Below are positions 25,424-34,843 of a stretch of DNA of 56,464 nucleotides, in pieces. Within the stretch, counting starts at the first letter, position 1. Each line of letters opens with the position of its first letter. The notes beneath the pieces are model-generated. The model searched no databases. It saw only the letters and a list, made by a program, of their open reading frames with translations, and was not told the DNA's origin. The DNA is from Gammaproteobacteria bacterium (GTDB lineage: Bacteria; Pseudomonadota; Gammaproteobacteria; Thiohalobacterales; Thiohalobacteraceae), in assembly GCA_019911805.1 (NCBI GenBank), contig JAIOJV010000060.1, positions 1 through 56,464 on the forward strand. Direction: 5' to 3'. Position numbers and translations under genes: made by a program.

Positions 25424-25454
25424 AGGCCCCGCAGCGATCCTGCGGGGCCTTTTT
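25424..25454 (+). terminator. Rho-independent terminator of the cold-shock gene
   Basis: AGGCCCCGCA (25424-25433) pairs with TGCGGGGCCT (25441-25450), 7-nt loop, then T's. Confidence 0.92.
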
Positions 25455-25508
25455 GCTTTTCCACGTCGTCGTCTTGACGTCCATCGCCTTACCTGAGGAG
25501 ACGTAGCG

Positions 25509-25775
25509 ATGAAAAGCATTTTTGTTGGCAACTTGCCCCCCGAAGCCTCCGAACAGTTCGTAACCGATCTGTTTACAGCGTTCGGGACAGTACGCTCCAT
25601 CCGGCTGGTGGCCGACGTGTTCACCGGCAAGTGCCGTGGATTCGGCTTCGTCGAGATGGAAGGTCATGAGGCGCGCGCGGCCATCGCCGGCCTGGATGGA
25701 AAGACGGTCGAGGGGAATTCCCTGCGGGTGCGTTTCGAGGAGCCCCGCAAGCCCGGCGGCCGCGGCCGCCGCTGA
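25509..25775 (+). CDS. RRM-domain RNA-binding protein
   Basis: 88 residues: one RNA recognition motif with RNP2 (IFVGNL, residues 4-9) and RNP1 (KCRGFGFVEM, near 44-53), then a short basic Gly/Arg tail (PRKPGGRGRR). Such small bacterial RRM proteins bind RNA and are often cold- or stress-linked; this one follows a cold-shock gene. SD CTGAGGAGACG precedes ATG 25509. Confidence 0.93.
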   Translation: MKSIFVGNLPPEASEQFVTDLFTAFGTVRSIRLVADVFTGKCRGFGFVEMEGHEARAAIAGLDGKTVEGNSLRVRFEEPRKPGGRGRR

Positions 25776-25882
25776 CCAACGCGCCGCGACGCAGTCATAC
25801 ACCCCCGGCAACCGATGCGACTGGAGGTTTGCGTGGCGATGGCCTCCGCACCCCCGGCTGATGCCGTTCGACCACAGGGTTC

Positions 25883-26176
25883 TCAGTTGCGTGGCGCGCC
25901 CGCAGCGAGGCAGTTCGTCGCCGCGGCGATCAGCTGCAACTTCTCATCACGCCGCAGTTTCTTGATCGCCGCCTCGCGCCGGCTGGCGCTGCCGCGCGTG
26001 TGCCCCGTCTCGAGATAGACCACCGGCCCTGGCGCGCGACCGTTGAAGAACTTCGCGCCCTGCCCCGCCGCATGCCGTGCCACCCGGCGCTCAAGATCAT
26101 TGGTGATGCCGGTATACAACGACGTATCCGAGCACAGGATCATGTATACCTGCCAGTCGGCGGACACCTCACTCAC
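25883..26176 (-). CDS. GIY-YIG nuclease-domain protein (UPF0213/YhbQ type)
   Basis: 97 residues with the GIY-YIG fold: WQVYMILCSDTSLYTGITNDLERRVARH, in which the two strands are YMI and YTG, followed by the conserved Arg and GPVVYLETGHTRGSASRREAAIKKL. This single-domain family has proposed nuclease activity and unclear cell role. It overlaps the sprT stop region by 8 nt and is transcribed with it. Confidence 0.92.
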   Translation of the reverse strand: MSEVSADWQVYMILCSDTSLYTGITNDLERRVARHAAGQGAKFFNGRAPGPVVYLETGHTRGSASRREAAIKKLRRDEKLQLIAAATNCLAAGAPRN

Positions 26177-26759
26177 CGCCGTTCACCGTGCTGTCCGCGA
26201 CGCCACGCTGTAACGGGCCGGCAAGCCGTAGTTCGGACTTGCAGCGTCGGCACACATAGCGCGCCTCACCGCGACTTACCGCACGGTGGCGGCGCGTGCC
26301 CAGCTGATGTTCGGTGCAAGCGCACCGATAGACAACGCACCGCTGCCGGCGCAGCGGTATGCCGGCGAGGTCATAGCGCCCGGTGGCGCGCGGTTCAGCG
26401 CCCAGTCGGCGCATGACCGCCTGCCATTCGCGCCCATGCGGCCGCACCCGGCGCAGACCGTAGAGCAGATCGGTGACATAGTGTGCCACTTCGTGCGGCA
26501 CGGTCTGACTCAGACCGTCTGCAAAATACTTGGCGAAGATGTAGGGGTTATAGCGGATGCAGCGCACGCCACCGCGCACGCGATACATCCCGGCGCTGCG
26601 GCCGCGCAGATCGAAGCTGATGGGAATGACGGGAAAGCGGCGTCCGAACAGCACCTCGGCACGTGCCAGGCAGACCTCGGTGGCGTGCACGACCTGCACA
26701 CGCCGCTGACTGTCAATGGGCTCTATCAACCTGAGGACCGCATTTGCCACGGAATTCAC
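26169..26759 (-). CDS. SprT-family zinc metalloprotease-like protein
   Basis: 196 residues. The HExxH site is PHEVAHYV near residue 85, with a further metal ligand candidate in RPHGREWQAVMRRLG. A C-terminal zinc-ribbon (YRCACTEHQ...YVCRRCKSEL) completes the SprT/Spartan layout. Bacterial SprT function is poorly known; the family relates to DNA-protein crosslink proteases. Adjacent to the GIY-YIG gene. Confidence 0.9.
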   Translation of the reverse strand: MNSVANAVLRLIEPIDSQRRVQVVHATEVCLARAEVLFGRRFPVIPISFDLRGRSAGMYRVRGGVRCIRYNPYIFAKYFADGLSQTVPHEVAHYVTDLLYGLRRVRPHGREWQAVMRRLGAEPRATGRYDLAGIPLRRQRCVVYRCACTEHQLGTRRHRAVSRGEARYVCRRCKSELRLAGPLQRGVADSTVNGGE

Positions 26760-27020
26760 GGAAGAACATGGCGATCGCGTACGGGGGTAGATCTAACGCT
26801 GTCTCCCTGCGGGCCGGTGTCCCCTGCGGGCGTGCGCGCCACCTTGTGTGCGGATGAAGTACGGTACGTGGGTCCGCGGTGTTGCAGCATCACCGGCATG
26901 GGAGGCGGCCGTGTCCGACCGCCCCATTATGCCGTCACTGTATCGACGATACCACTGAGCACGACCCATCCGGCACCCTATCGAGCAGCCCGCCCGGCCC
27001 CCTGCCGGTGGGTGCCATAC

Positions 27021-28541
27021 TCAGCGGTCGATCGACGTCTGCGAACGGTAATGCGGACGCTTGGCCTTCAGGGTCGCGCGGGGGCGGTCGGTACGCTGTT
27101 CGCGCTGTGGCGCCCCGGAACGGCCGGCACCAGCGGCACGGTTGCCATTGGCGTAGCTGCCCGGTGCACGCGGCTCATGGCCACGCGCATCACGCGCCTG
27201 ACCTGCGGGGCGCGCCGCAGCAGTGTTGCCCGGGTCCCGTGTCGACCGTGCCCCCTTGGCGAAGGCCGGACGCTCGACGCCGCTACGTTCACCGTAAGGC
27301 CGTGCGGACGCGCCACGCGGCTGGCCGCCATAACCCTGCCGCGGGCGGTTGCCGCCCGGGCGGCCAGCGCCACCCTTGGAAGGTGGACGCCGGCCCGGCT
27401 CGGAACGCGTCGGCTCCAGGCCCTCGATCACGTCGCGATCCAGGCGTCGGCCGGTCAGGCGCTCGATGCCGGACAGCTTGCGCCAGTCGTCGGGACCGAC
27501 CAGGCTGACGGCCATGCCGGTGGCGCCGCCGCGACCGGTGCGGCCGATGCGGTGGATGTAGTCTTCCGCCACCATGGGCAGATCGAAATTGATCACATGG
27601 GTGATGCCCTTGATGTCCAGACCGCGGGCGGCGACATCGGTCGCGACCAGCAGACGGAAGCGGCCGCGGCGCATCTGTTCGACGGTGCGGCGGCGCTGGC
27701 CCTGCCCCATGTCACCGTGCAGCGCGGCACTGCTATGGCCCTGCTCGGTGAGCTGCCGGGCGAGCTCATCGGCGCCGCGCTTGGTGGCGGTGAAGATCAG
27801 TGCCTGCGTCAGTTCCTCGTGACCGAGGTAGTGCGACAGCAGACGATGCTTGTGGCCGATGTTGTCGGCCTGATGCAGGCGCTGGGCGATGGACGCGTGC
27901 TGGTCGTGGTTGGCGGCGAGCTGGACGCGCGCCGGGTCCTTCAGCAGCTGCTTGGCGATCGCCAGCACGCGGCCTTCCAGGGTCGCCGAGAACAGCAGCG
28001 TCTGGCGTGTGTCCGGGGTGGCGGCGGCGATGTCGCGCACCGCGTCGACGAAGCCGAGATCCAGCATGCGGTCGGCCTCGTCCAGCACCAGGAATTCGAG
28101 GCGCGAGAAGTCGACACGGCCCTGCGCCATGTGATCCATCAGCCGGCCCGGTGTGGCCACCAGCAGATCCAACGGCCGCTGCAGCAGCTTCATCTGCGGC
28201 GGATAGGGCATGCCGCCGACGACGCTGCCGGTGGTGAAGCGGCAGAAGCGGCCGAGCTGACGGATGTTCTCGTTCACCTGGTTGGCGAGTTCACGCGTCG
28301 GTGTCAGCACCAGCACACGCGGACCCCGGCCGTTTACGGCGGCCGGCTTGAGCAGGCGCTCCATGGCCGGCAGCACGAAGGCTGCCGTCTTGCCGGTGCC
28401 GGTCTGCGCCGAGGCCATCAGGTCACGGCCGGCCAGTACCAGCGGGATCGCCTCGCGCTGGATGTCGGTCGGGTTGGTATAACCGCTCGCCTGGACGGCG
28501 CGCAGCAGTTGGGCATTCAGATTCAGAGCTTCAAAAGACAC
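27021..28541 (-). CDS. rhlE: DEAD-box ATP-dependent RNA helicase (RhlE type)
   Basis: 506 residues from GTG 28541 (the frame extends to 28628, but FEALNLNAQLLRAVQASGYTNPTDIQREAIP is the normal RhlE start). Motifs in order: Q-motif, Walker A ASAQTGTGKT, PTRELA, TPGR, DEADRMLD, SAT, and HRIGRTGRGG. The C-terminal ~130 residues are Arg/Gly/Pro-rich and basic, as in RhlE. It remodels rRNA or mRNA; ribosome assembly is the usual role. Confidence 0.95.
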   Translation of the reverse strand: MSFEALNLNAQLLRAVQASGYTNPTDIQREAIPLVLAGRDLMASAQTGTGKTAAFVLPAMERLLKPAAVNGRGPRVLVLTPTRELANQVNENIRQLGRFCRFTTGSVVGGMPYPPQMKLLQRPLDLLVATPGRLMDHMAQGRVDFSRLEFLVLDEADRMLDLGFVDAVRDIAAATPDTRQTLLFSATLEGRVLAIAKQLLKDPARVQLAANHDQHASIAQRLHQADNIGHKHRLLSHYLGHEELTQALIFTATKRGADELARQLTEQGHSSAALHGDMGQGQRRRTVEQMRRGRFRLLVATDVAARGLDIKGITHVINFDLPMVAEDYIHRIGRTGRGGATGMAVSLVGPDDWRKLSGIERLTGRRLDRDVIEGLEPTRSEPGRRPPSKGGAGRPGGNRPRQGYGGQPRGASARPYGERSGVERPAFAKGARSTRDPGNTAAARPAGQARDARGHEPRAPGSYANGNRAAGAGRSGAPQREQRTDRPRATLKAKRPHYRSQTSIDR

Positions 28542-28784
28542 GATAAGCACCCCGCCTGCCGCCGTTCCCGGGACAGGTCCGTTAGTAGTGAAGACACGAA
28601 CGAAGGCGGAATTGCACGGGGCAATCACGGCACCTGGTTCAGTTCAAGGCGGCTTCACAATGGAAGCGGCCTGCACGTTGCCAACCAGGTAACCGATGAG
28701 GGACTACGGGGAAGGTCAGGAACGGCTTGGGCCTCCCGAAGGAGGAGCGCGCACTATACGGGTTCAGTGCTCCCGATGCCAGCA

Positions 28785-29282
28785 CTATTTCGGTGGGGCC
28801 GCCGGTGCGGTCGTCGGTGCGGCTTGGGGAGCCGGTGTCTGGATCGGTACGCCGTGTCGCACGACGTCCTCGGGTCCGCGGTAATCGGCACAGCCGTTGC
28901 CGTGTGCACGCCAGCTGACGGCCAGGCCCTGCGGATCCACGATGAAGGTGAACTCGCAGTAGTACGCGTAATAGTCGGGCGGGAAGTACTCGCCGGGGTA
29001 GATCACCGCACGCGTCCCGGTCTCGGTGCGGTAGGTGCGGATGACGTCGGGTGTGCGATACCCCGGCCGCAGGCTCTGTTCTGCCCAGACCCAGGTGTAG
29101 GCCCGCATGCCGTCGCCGAGGTCGCGCTCGACGTAATTGTAGCCGAAGCGCTCGCGCAGCTGGTCGATGTGCCAGCCGATATAGCCGTCCATATTCTGCT
29201 GGAAGCGTTCCAGCGAGGCGCAGCCCGCCACGGCCAGCAGCAGCCCCACAAGCAACCAGTGCGTCATCTGTATCATCCGCAT
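28785..29282 (-). CDS. Putative outer-membrane lipoprotein of unknown function
   Basis: 165 residues with a type II signal peptide: MRMIQMTHWLLVGLLLAVAGC, lipobox LAVAGC with Cys21. The mature part resembles small SmpA/OmlA-like or similar beta-fold lipoproteins in its pattern (IDQLRERFGYNYVERDLGDGMRAYTWVW), with a C-terminal Pro/Ala-rich tail. The next residue after Cys is Ala, favouring the outer membrane. Function unknown. Confidence 0.8.
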   Translation of the reverse strand: MRMIQMTHWLLVGLLLAVAGCASLERFQQNMDGYIGWHIDQLRERFGYNYVERDLGDGMRAYTWVWAEQSLRPGYRTPDVIRTYRTETGTRAVIYPGEYFPPDYYAYYCEFTFIVDPQGLAVSWRAHGNGCADYRGPEDVVRHGVPIQTPAPQAAPTTAPAAPPK

Positions 29283-29701
29283 GCCCCGTCCTCCGCAGCG
29301 CGCAGTGCCCCTTTGTTCAGCATAGTTCTCAGGCCGCCCCCGGGTTCGTCACCACACGCCGCCCGGCAACCGTCCAGCCGACAAAATTCACCAGATCACC
29401 CGACTTTCTGATCATAGCTCATACCAAAAGGGCTGTTTCAGCCACGGAAACACCTAATAAGACGCGGGGACGCGAGGCCCCTCAGGTAACTGTCCGTACC
29501 GTCCAGCCGCGTAAGACGGCTGCATAAAATCAATGATCCTGCCCGTCGCCTGGCGTGGGTGAGGGCGGCGCATTTCAAACCCGCACCAGACAAAGTAGAA
29601 TCCCCCCGGTCACGTCCTGCAGGACAAGGACTCTGACCGTCCCAGGTCGGGCCTGCCCCTTCACGGATCCTGTTTCCCCTTCGCGCGGAGGTCGAAGTCT
29701 C
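29283..29701. other. Intergenic region before the Hyf-like operon
   Basis: Contains the operon promoter, not identified. TCAGCCACGGAAACACC at about 29431 looks like a remnant of the dispersed repeat family. No gene is supported; an in-frame ATG-less extension of hyfB to 29555 has poor coding character. Confidence 0.4.
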
Positions 29702-31720
29702 TTGGCGTTGAACCTTGCATTCGCCGCAGTGATGGCCTCGCTGCTTTCCGCTGCGGTATCCCTCGGCGCCCACCGGCGCATCGCGGTCCTGCGCGCGCTG
29801 GCGTTCCCGTTGCTCGGACTCGCGGGGGCGACCGCGGCGGTCGCGGGCCTCATCACCCTGTCGTCGGGTGCGGTCTTCACCGACACCCTGCCCATCGGCC
29901 TGCCCTGGCTGCACTGGCAGGTGCGCCTCGACCCGTTGAGCGCGCTGTTCCTGATCATTATCGGCATCGTCACCTTTGCCGTGGCCCTGTTCGGACCCGG
30001 CTACCTGCGCGAGTACGAGCACGGCGATCACCCGCTGGTGCAGCTCGGCGTGTTCACGGGGTTGTTCATCACCGGCATGCTGCTGGTGGTGCTGGCCGAC
30101 GATGCCTTCATGTTCATGATCGCCTGGGAAGTGATGTCGCTGTCGAGCTATTTCCTGGTGGTATTCCATCACGAGCAGGCAGCCAACCGCCGTGCCGGCT
30201 TTCTCTACCTGCTGATGGCCCACGTCGGCGGGCTGATGATCCTGCTTGGTTACGGCGTGCTGGCGACCTTCGGCGACGGCTTCGCCTTCGCGTCCATGCG
30301 GGTGGCCGAGTTGTCACCGCTGTGGGCGAGCGTGGCCTTCGCGCTGGGTTTCATCGGCTTCGGCATGAAGGCCGGTCTGGTGCCACTGCACGCCTGGCTG
30401 CCGGAGGCGCACCCGGTGGCACCCTCGCACATCTCGGCGTTGATGTCGGGCGTGATGCTCAAAGTGGCGGTATACGGATTCATACGCATGAGCCTGGACC
30501 TGATCGGCGACGTGCATTGGGGCTGGGGCGTCACCGCCCTCCTGGTCGGCAGCGTCTCGGCGCTGCTCGGCGTGCTGTATGCCCTGCAGCAGAACGATCT
30601 CAAACGCCTGTTGGCCTATTCCTCCATCGAGAACATCGGCGTCATCTTCATCGGCCTGGGGCTGGCGATGGTCTTCATGGGCAGCGGCCACCCGAAACTG
30701 GGTGTCATGGCCCTGGTCGCGGCGCTGTTCCACGCCTTCAACCACGCGCTCTTCAAGAGCCTGTTGTTCCTCGGTGCGGGCGCCGTGATCCAGCGTTCGC
30801 ACGAGCAGAACCTCGAGCGCATGGGTGGTCTGCTGACGCGCCTGCCGTACACCGGCGTGTTCTTTCTGGTCGGCGTCATCAGCATCTCGTCGCTGCCACC
30901 CTTCAACGGCTTCGCATCGGAGTGGCTGATCTTCCAGGCCGCACTGCAGGCCGGCACGCTGGACAACGGCGTGCTGCGCATCCTGATTCCGTTCACCGCC
31001 GCGATGCTGGCGCTGACCGGTGCGCTCGTCGTGGTCTGCTTCGTGAAGGCCTACGGCATCGCCTTTCTGGGACAGCCACGCAGCCGCCGCGTCCGCCATG
31101 CCCGCCAGGTCACCTGGGGTATGCGCAGCGCACAAGGCCTGCTGGCAGTGGCGTGTCTGCTGGCCGGGGTGTTGCCCACTACGGTGGTGAACCTGATCCT
31201 GCAGATCCCCACACAACTGCTGGGCACGGGGCTCCCCTCCGTTACTGCTCACGGCTGGCTGTGGCTGACACCGGTATCGCCCGAGGTCGCCTCCTACAGT
31301 GCGCCGCTGGTACTGCTGGGCCTGCTGCTCGCCTGGTTCCTGGCCTGGCAGCTGTTGCACCCGCGTGGCCCGCGCAGCATCCGCCGCGGCGACCCCTGGG
31401 ATTGCGGCTTCGGCCCGTTGAGCTCACGCATGCAATACACCGGCACCGCCTTCGCCCAGCCGCTGCGGCGCATCTTCGCGCCGGTATGGAAGGTGGAGGA
31501 ACGGATCGAACGACAGACGGAGGCGGACGGGCTGCGCGTCATCCGGCTGTCGCATCAGCAGCAGATCATCGACCACTCCTGGGCAGCGCTGTACGAACCC
31601 ATCGGGCGCTGGGTGATGCTGGTGGCGCGGCGCGTCACCCGGCTGCAGCAAGGCAACATCCGCATCTATCTGGCGTATTCGTTCTTCACGCTGCTGCTGC
31701 TGCTATGGCTGATATCATGA
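29702..31720 (+). CDS. hyfB: HyfB-like antiporter-type membrane subunit
   Basis: Related to complex I NuoL and Mrp antiporters; proposed ion-pumping subunit. From TTG 29702 (GCGGAGG about 12 nt upstream) the protein has 672 residues, equal to E. coli HyfB. About 16 membrane segments. Key residues are visible: Glu in WEVMSLSSYF, Lys in GFGMKAGLVPLHAWLPEAHPVAPSHISALMSG, and ALFHAFNHALFKSLLFLGAG. The C-terminal GDPWDCGFGPLSSRMQYTGTAFAQPLRRIF is a HyfB hallmark. The first gene of an overlapping six-gene cluster. Confidence 0.93.
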   Translation: MALNLAFAAVMASLLSAAVSLGAHRRIAVLRALAFPLLGLAGATAAVAGLITLSSGAVFTDTLPIGLPWLHWQVRLDPLSALFLIIIGIVTFAVALFGPGYLREYEHGDHPLVQLGVFTGLFITGMLLVVLADDAFMFMIAWEVMSLSSYFLVVFHHEQAANRRAGFLYLLMAHVGGLMILLGYGVLATFGDGFAFASMRVAELSPLWASVAFALGFIGFGMKAGLVPLHAWLPEAHPVAPSHISALMSGVMLKVAVYGFIRMSLDLIGDVHWGWGVTALLVGSVSALLGVLYALQQNDLKRLLAYSSIENIGVIFIGLGLAMVFMGSGHPKLGVMALVAALFHAFNHALFKSLLFLGAGAVIQRSHEQNLERMGGLLTRLPYTGVFFLVGVISISSLPPFNGFASEWLIFQAALQAGTLDNGVLRILIPFTAAMLALTGALVVVCFVKAYGIAFLGQPRSRRVRHARQVTWGMRSAQGLLAVACLLAGVLPTTVVNLILQIPTQLLGTGLPSVTAHGWLWLTPVSPEVASYSAPLVLLGLLLAWFLAWQLLHPRGPRSIRRGDPWDCGFGPLSSRMQYTGTAFAQPLRRIFAPVWKVEERIERQTEADGLRVIRLSHQQQIIDHSWAALYEPIGRWVMLVARRVTRLQQGNIRIYLAYSFFTLLLLLWLIS

Positions 31721-32670
31721 CCTGGACCGGTTGGTTGCTGGCGCTGCTGCAGACTACGCTGTTCGTGGCCTGTGCACCCTTACTGGCGATCTGGATCAAG
31801 CGCAACAAGTGCTTCTGGCAGAACCGGCGCGCGCCGCGCTACGTGCAGCCCTACCGCGACCTCATCAAGCTGTTCCGCAAGCAGGTGGTGCTCGCGGAGA
31901 ATGCCTCGCCGCTGTTCCGCATGGCCCCTTACATCGTGTTCGCCGCGACCATCGTCGCGGCCGCTACTGTGCCGCTGGTCGCCACCGAACTGCCCACCAC
32001 GGCCATCGCCGACATGCTGGTGCTGATCGGCTTCCTGGCCCTGGCACGCTTCTTCCTGGCGCTGGCCGGCATGGATATCGGCACGGCCTTCGGCGGCATG
32101 GGCGCATCGCGCGAGGTATCGCTGGCATCGCTGGCCGAGCCGGCGCTGCTGATGGTCGTATTTACCATCGCCATGAGTGTGCAGAGCACCAACCTGTCGA
32201 ACGCGATGACGCACCTGTTGGAATCCGGGCTGGTGCTGCGCCCGTCGCTGCTGTTTGCGTTGCTGGGGTTGCTGCTGGTCGCGGTCGCCGAGACCGGCCG
32301 CGTCCCGGTCGACAACCCCGCTACACACCTGGAACTGACCATGCTGCACGAGGCAATGATCCTGGAATACAGCGGCCGCCATCTGGCCCTGATGGAGTGG
32401 GCGGCACAACTCAAGCTGATGATCTTCGGCGTACTGATCGCGAACATCTTCTTCCCGTGGGGCATCGCCACCGAGTTCACGGCCGCCGCGCTGGCGACCG
32501 GTCTGGCGGCCGTCGCGGTCAAGCTGGCGCTCCTGGGCGCGATCCTGGCGATCGCCGAGACTGCGCTGGCCAAGATGCGGCTGTTCCAGGTACCGCAATT
32601 CCTGAACCTGGCATTCCTGCTCGCCCTGCTCGGTGCGTTGACCCATATCATCCTGGAGGCGGGCACATGA
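31717..32670 (+). CDS. hyfC: HyfC-like (NuoH-type) membrane subunit
   Basis: 317 residues; overlaps the hyfB stop by ATGA (an ATG at 31705 is also in frame). NuoH-type protein that joins the peripheral arm to the pump modules. Features: RRAPRYVQPYRDLIKLFRKQ (conserved first loop), ETGRVPVDNPATHLELTMLHEAMILEYSGRHLALMEWAAQLK (the acidic quinone-site loop in the NuoH family), about 8 membrane segments. Confidence 0.93.
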   Translation: MTWTGWLLALLQTTLFVACAPLLAIWIKRNKCFWQNRRAPRYVQPYRDLIKLFRKQVVLAENASPLFRMAPYIVFAATIVAAATVPLVATELPTTAIADMLVLIGFLALARFFLALAGMDIGTAFGGMGASREVSLASLAEPALLMVVFTIAMSVQSTNLSNAMTHLLESGLVLRPSLLFALLGLLLVAVAETGRVPVDNPATHLELTMLHEAMILEYSGRHLALMEWAAQLKLMIFGVLIANIFFPWGIATEFTAAALATGLAAVAVKLALLGAILAIAETALAKMRLFQVPQFLNLAFLLALLGALTHIILEAGT

Positions 32671-33362
32671 ACATCGCACAGATCAGCCTGCAGGAGCAGG
32701 CCATCATCTTCAGCGCGGCGCTGGTACTGTTCACCTCATTCGCGCTGCTCGCGCAGCAGCGTATCCTGGCATCCATCCATGTGTTCGCCTGGCAGGGTTT
32801 CCTGGTGGCCACCACGACCGCCCTCATCGCGCTCGTCTCGGGCCAGCACCATCTGTATTACTCCGCATTGCTGACGCTGGTACTGAAGGCCCTGCTGCTG
32901 CCATGGATGCTGCATGAGCTGGTACGGCGACTCGGTATCGTGCATCACGTCGAGACGGTCGTACAGCCTGCCATGATCCTGCTGGCGGCGGCCGCGCTGG
33001 TGGTGTTCAGCTATTACGTCGCCCTGCCCATCGAGAAGCTGTCGTCGTTATCGACACGCAACACCATCGCCATCAGCATGGCGGTGGTGCTCATCGGCAT
33101 GCTGATAATGGTGTCGCGACGCCAGGCGGTCAGTCAGGTGATCGGCTTCATGTCCATGGAGAATGGCCTGTTCTTCGTTGCCGTCGTCTCCACCCACGGG
33201 ATGCCGATGGTGGTCGAGCTCGGCATTGCCTTCGACGTACTGGTCGCGGCGGTGCTGTTCGGCGTGTTCTTCTTCCAGATCCGCGACAGCATCGAATCCC
33301 TCGACGTCGACCAGCTCAACCGCCTGTCGGAGAGTGTAGAGCCGGACGGGACCGCCGAATGA
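32667..33362 (+). CDS. hyfE: HyfE-like membrane subunit
   Basis: 231 residues, overlapping hyfC by ATGA. NuoK/MrpC-like C-terminal half (SRRQAVSQVIGFMSMENGLFFVAVVSTHGMPMVVELGIAFDVLVAAVLFGVFFFQIRDSIESLDVDQLNRL) with the conserved Glu in MENGL and the HyfE-specific tail; about 6-7 membrane segments. Membrane part of the proposed ion path. Confidence 0.93.
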   Translation: MNIAQISLQEQAIIFSAALVLFTSFALLAQQRILASIHVFAWQGFLVATTTALIALVSGQHHLYYSALLTLVLKALLLPWMLHELVRRLGIVHHVETVVQPAMILLAAAALVVFSYYVALPIEKLSSLSTRNTIAISMAVVLIGMLIMVSRRQAVSQVIGFMSMENGLFFVAVVSTHGMPMVVELGIAFDVLVAAVLFGVFFFQIRDSIESLDVDQLNRLSESVEPDGTAE

Positions 33363-34843
33363 ACGGCCTCTATCTGACCCTGTTGCTGCCGCTGGGCGGC
33401 GCGATCCTCCTGGCGCTGGTGCGCAGCCCGGCGGTCGCCGGCTGGCTGAACGTGCTGATCTGTGGAGCCACCTTTCTCGCCTCCCTGGACGTGGCCCTCG
33501 CCGTGCTGGCCGACGGCCCGCTGCTCAGCCCCGGCGAGATGTTCTACATCGACGCCTTCAACGTCTATCTGGTCGCACTCACTGCCTTCGTCGGCGTCAC
33601 GACCGCCATCTTCTCCCGGCCCTACATGCAATACGTGCTGGGCGAGGGCTGGGTGCGTGAGCGGCGCCTGCGCCTGTATCACTCAATGTATCAGGTGTTC
33701 CTGGCGACCATGCTGCTGGCGCTGACGACCAATAACCTCGGCATCCTCTGGGTGGCCGTGGAGGGCGCGACGCTGGCGACCGTGCTGCTGGTGTCGCTGT
33801 ACCGCACCCCAGAATCGGTGGAGGCGGCGTGGAAATATTTTATTCTGTGCGGCGTCGGCATCGCCCAGGCGCTGTTCGGCACCGTGCTGGTGTACTTCGC
33901 AGCGGCCAATCTCCTGCAGATCCCCGAGGCCGGGCTGCACTGGACGGTGCTGCGCGATGCCGCCCCACAGCTCGATCCGACGGTGATGAGTATCGCCTTC
34001 GTGTTCCTGCTGGTCGGCTACGGCACCAAGATCGGGCTGGTGCCGCTGCACCACTGGCTGCCCGACGCGCATTCGGAAGGCCCCACGCCGATGTCGGCGG
34101 TGCTGTCCGGCCTGCTGCTCAACGTCGCCCTGTACGCCGTGGTGCGCTTCAAGATGCTGGTCGATCCGGCACTCGCCGATCCGGCCTGGGCCAACCCGCA
34201 GCTCGCCGGTCATCTGATGATGGGTTTCGGCCTGCTGTCGTTCCTGGTCGCCGGCTTCTTCCTGCACCGGCAGCGCGACATCAAGCGCATGTTCAGCTAT
34301 TCATCCATTGAGCACATGGGACTGATGACCTTTGCCTTCGGCCTCGGCGGCCCGCTGGCGACCTTCGGCGGGCTGCTGCACATGGCCGTCCACTCGCTGA
34401 CCAAGTCGGCGATCTTCATCACCGTCGGTCACGCCACGCACATCGCCGGCACACAGTCCATCGAGAAGATCCGCGGTCTGATCAAGACGCAGCCCGCAGT
34501 CGGCTGGGGCCTGCTGATCGGCACCGCCGCCATCGCCGGCTTCCCGCCCTTCGGCGTGTTCATGAGCGAGTTCCTGCTGCTCACCGCGACCATGCAGAGT
34601 TGGCCATGGCTGACGGTGGTGCTGCTGTCCGGTCTGGGGATCGCCTTCGCCGGGCTGTTCCGCAACATCCATCCGATGGTCTACGGGCAAGTGCCCGAGG
34701 GCCAGGTGGCGGTGCGTGCGAATATGCTGCCGGTGGCCCTGCATCTGTTGCTGGTACTGTGGCTGGGGCTCGCCATCCCGCTGTTCCTGGCGCAGTGGTT
34801 CGATCAGGCCACCCTGCTGATCACCGGGAGCAACTTCCTGTGA
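33359..34843 (+). CDS. hyfF: HyfF-like antiporter-type membrane subunit
   Basis: 494 residues, about 14 membrane segments, again NuoL/M/N-like: VAVEGATLATVLLVSLYRTPESVEAAWKYFILCGVG, GYGTKIGLVPLHHWLPDAHSEGPTPMSAVLSGLLLN and FSYSSIEHMGLMTFAFGLGG are diagnostic of HyfF. A third antiporter-like subunit (HyfD) is missing. Overlaps hyfE (ATGA) and hyfG (GTGA). Confidence 0.93.
   Translation: MNGLYLTLLLPLGGAILLALVRSPAVAGWLNVLICGATFLASLDVALAVLADGPLLSPGEMFYIDAFNVYLVALTAFVGVTTAIFSRPYMQYVLGEGWVRERRLRLYHSMYQVFLATMLLALTTNNLGILWVAVEGATLATVLLVSLYRTPESVEAAWKYFILCGVGIAQALFGTVLVYFAAANLLQIPEAGLHWTVLRDAAPQLDPTVMSIAFVFLLVGYGTKIGLVPLHHWLPDAHSEGPTPMSAVLSGLLLNVALYAVVRFKMLVDPALADPAWANPQLAGHLMMGFGLLSFLVAGFFLHRQRDIKRMFSYSSIEHMGLMTFAFGLGGPLATFGGLLHMAVHSLTKSAIFITVGHATHIAGTQSIEKIRGLIKTQPAVGWGLLIGTAAIAGFPPFGVFMSEFLLLTATMQSWPWLTVVLLSGLGIAFAGLFRNIHPMVYGQVPEGQVAVRANMLPVALHLLLVLWLGLAIPLFLAQWFDQATLLITGSNFL

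Noticed and set aside
26286-29411. A plus-strand open frame of over 1000 codons
   Set aside because: It lies opposite sprT and rhlE, whose motifs are clear; high GC leaves the antisense frame open. Its translation shows no domain.
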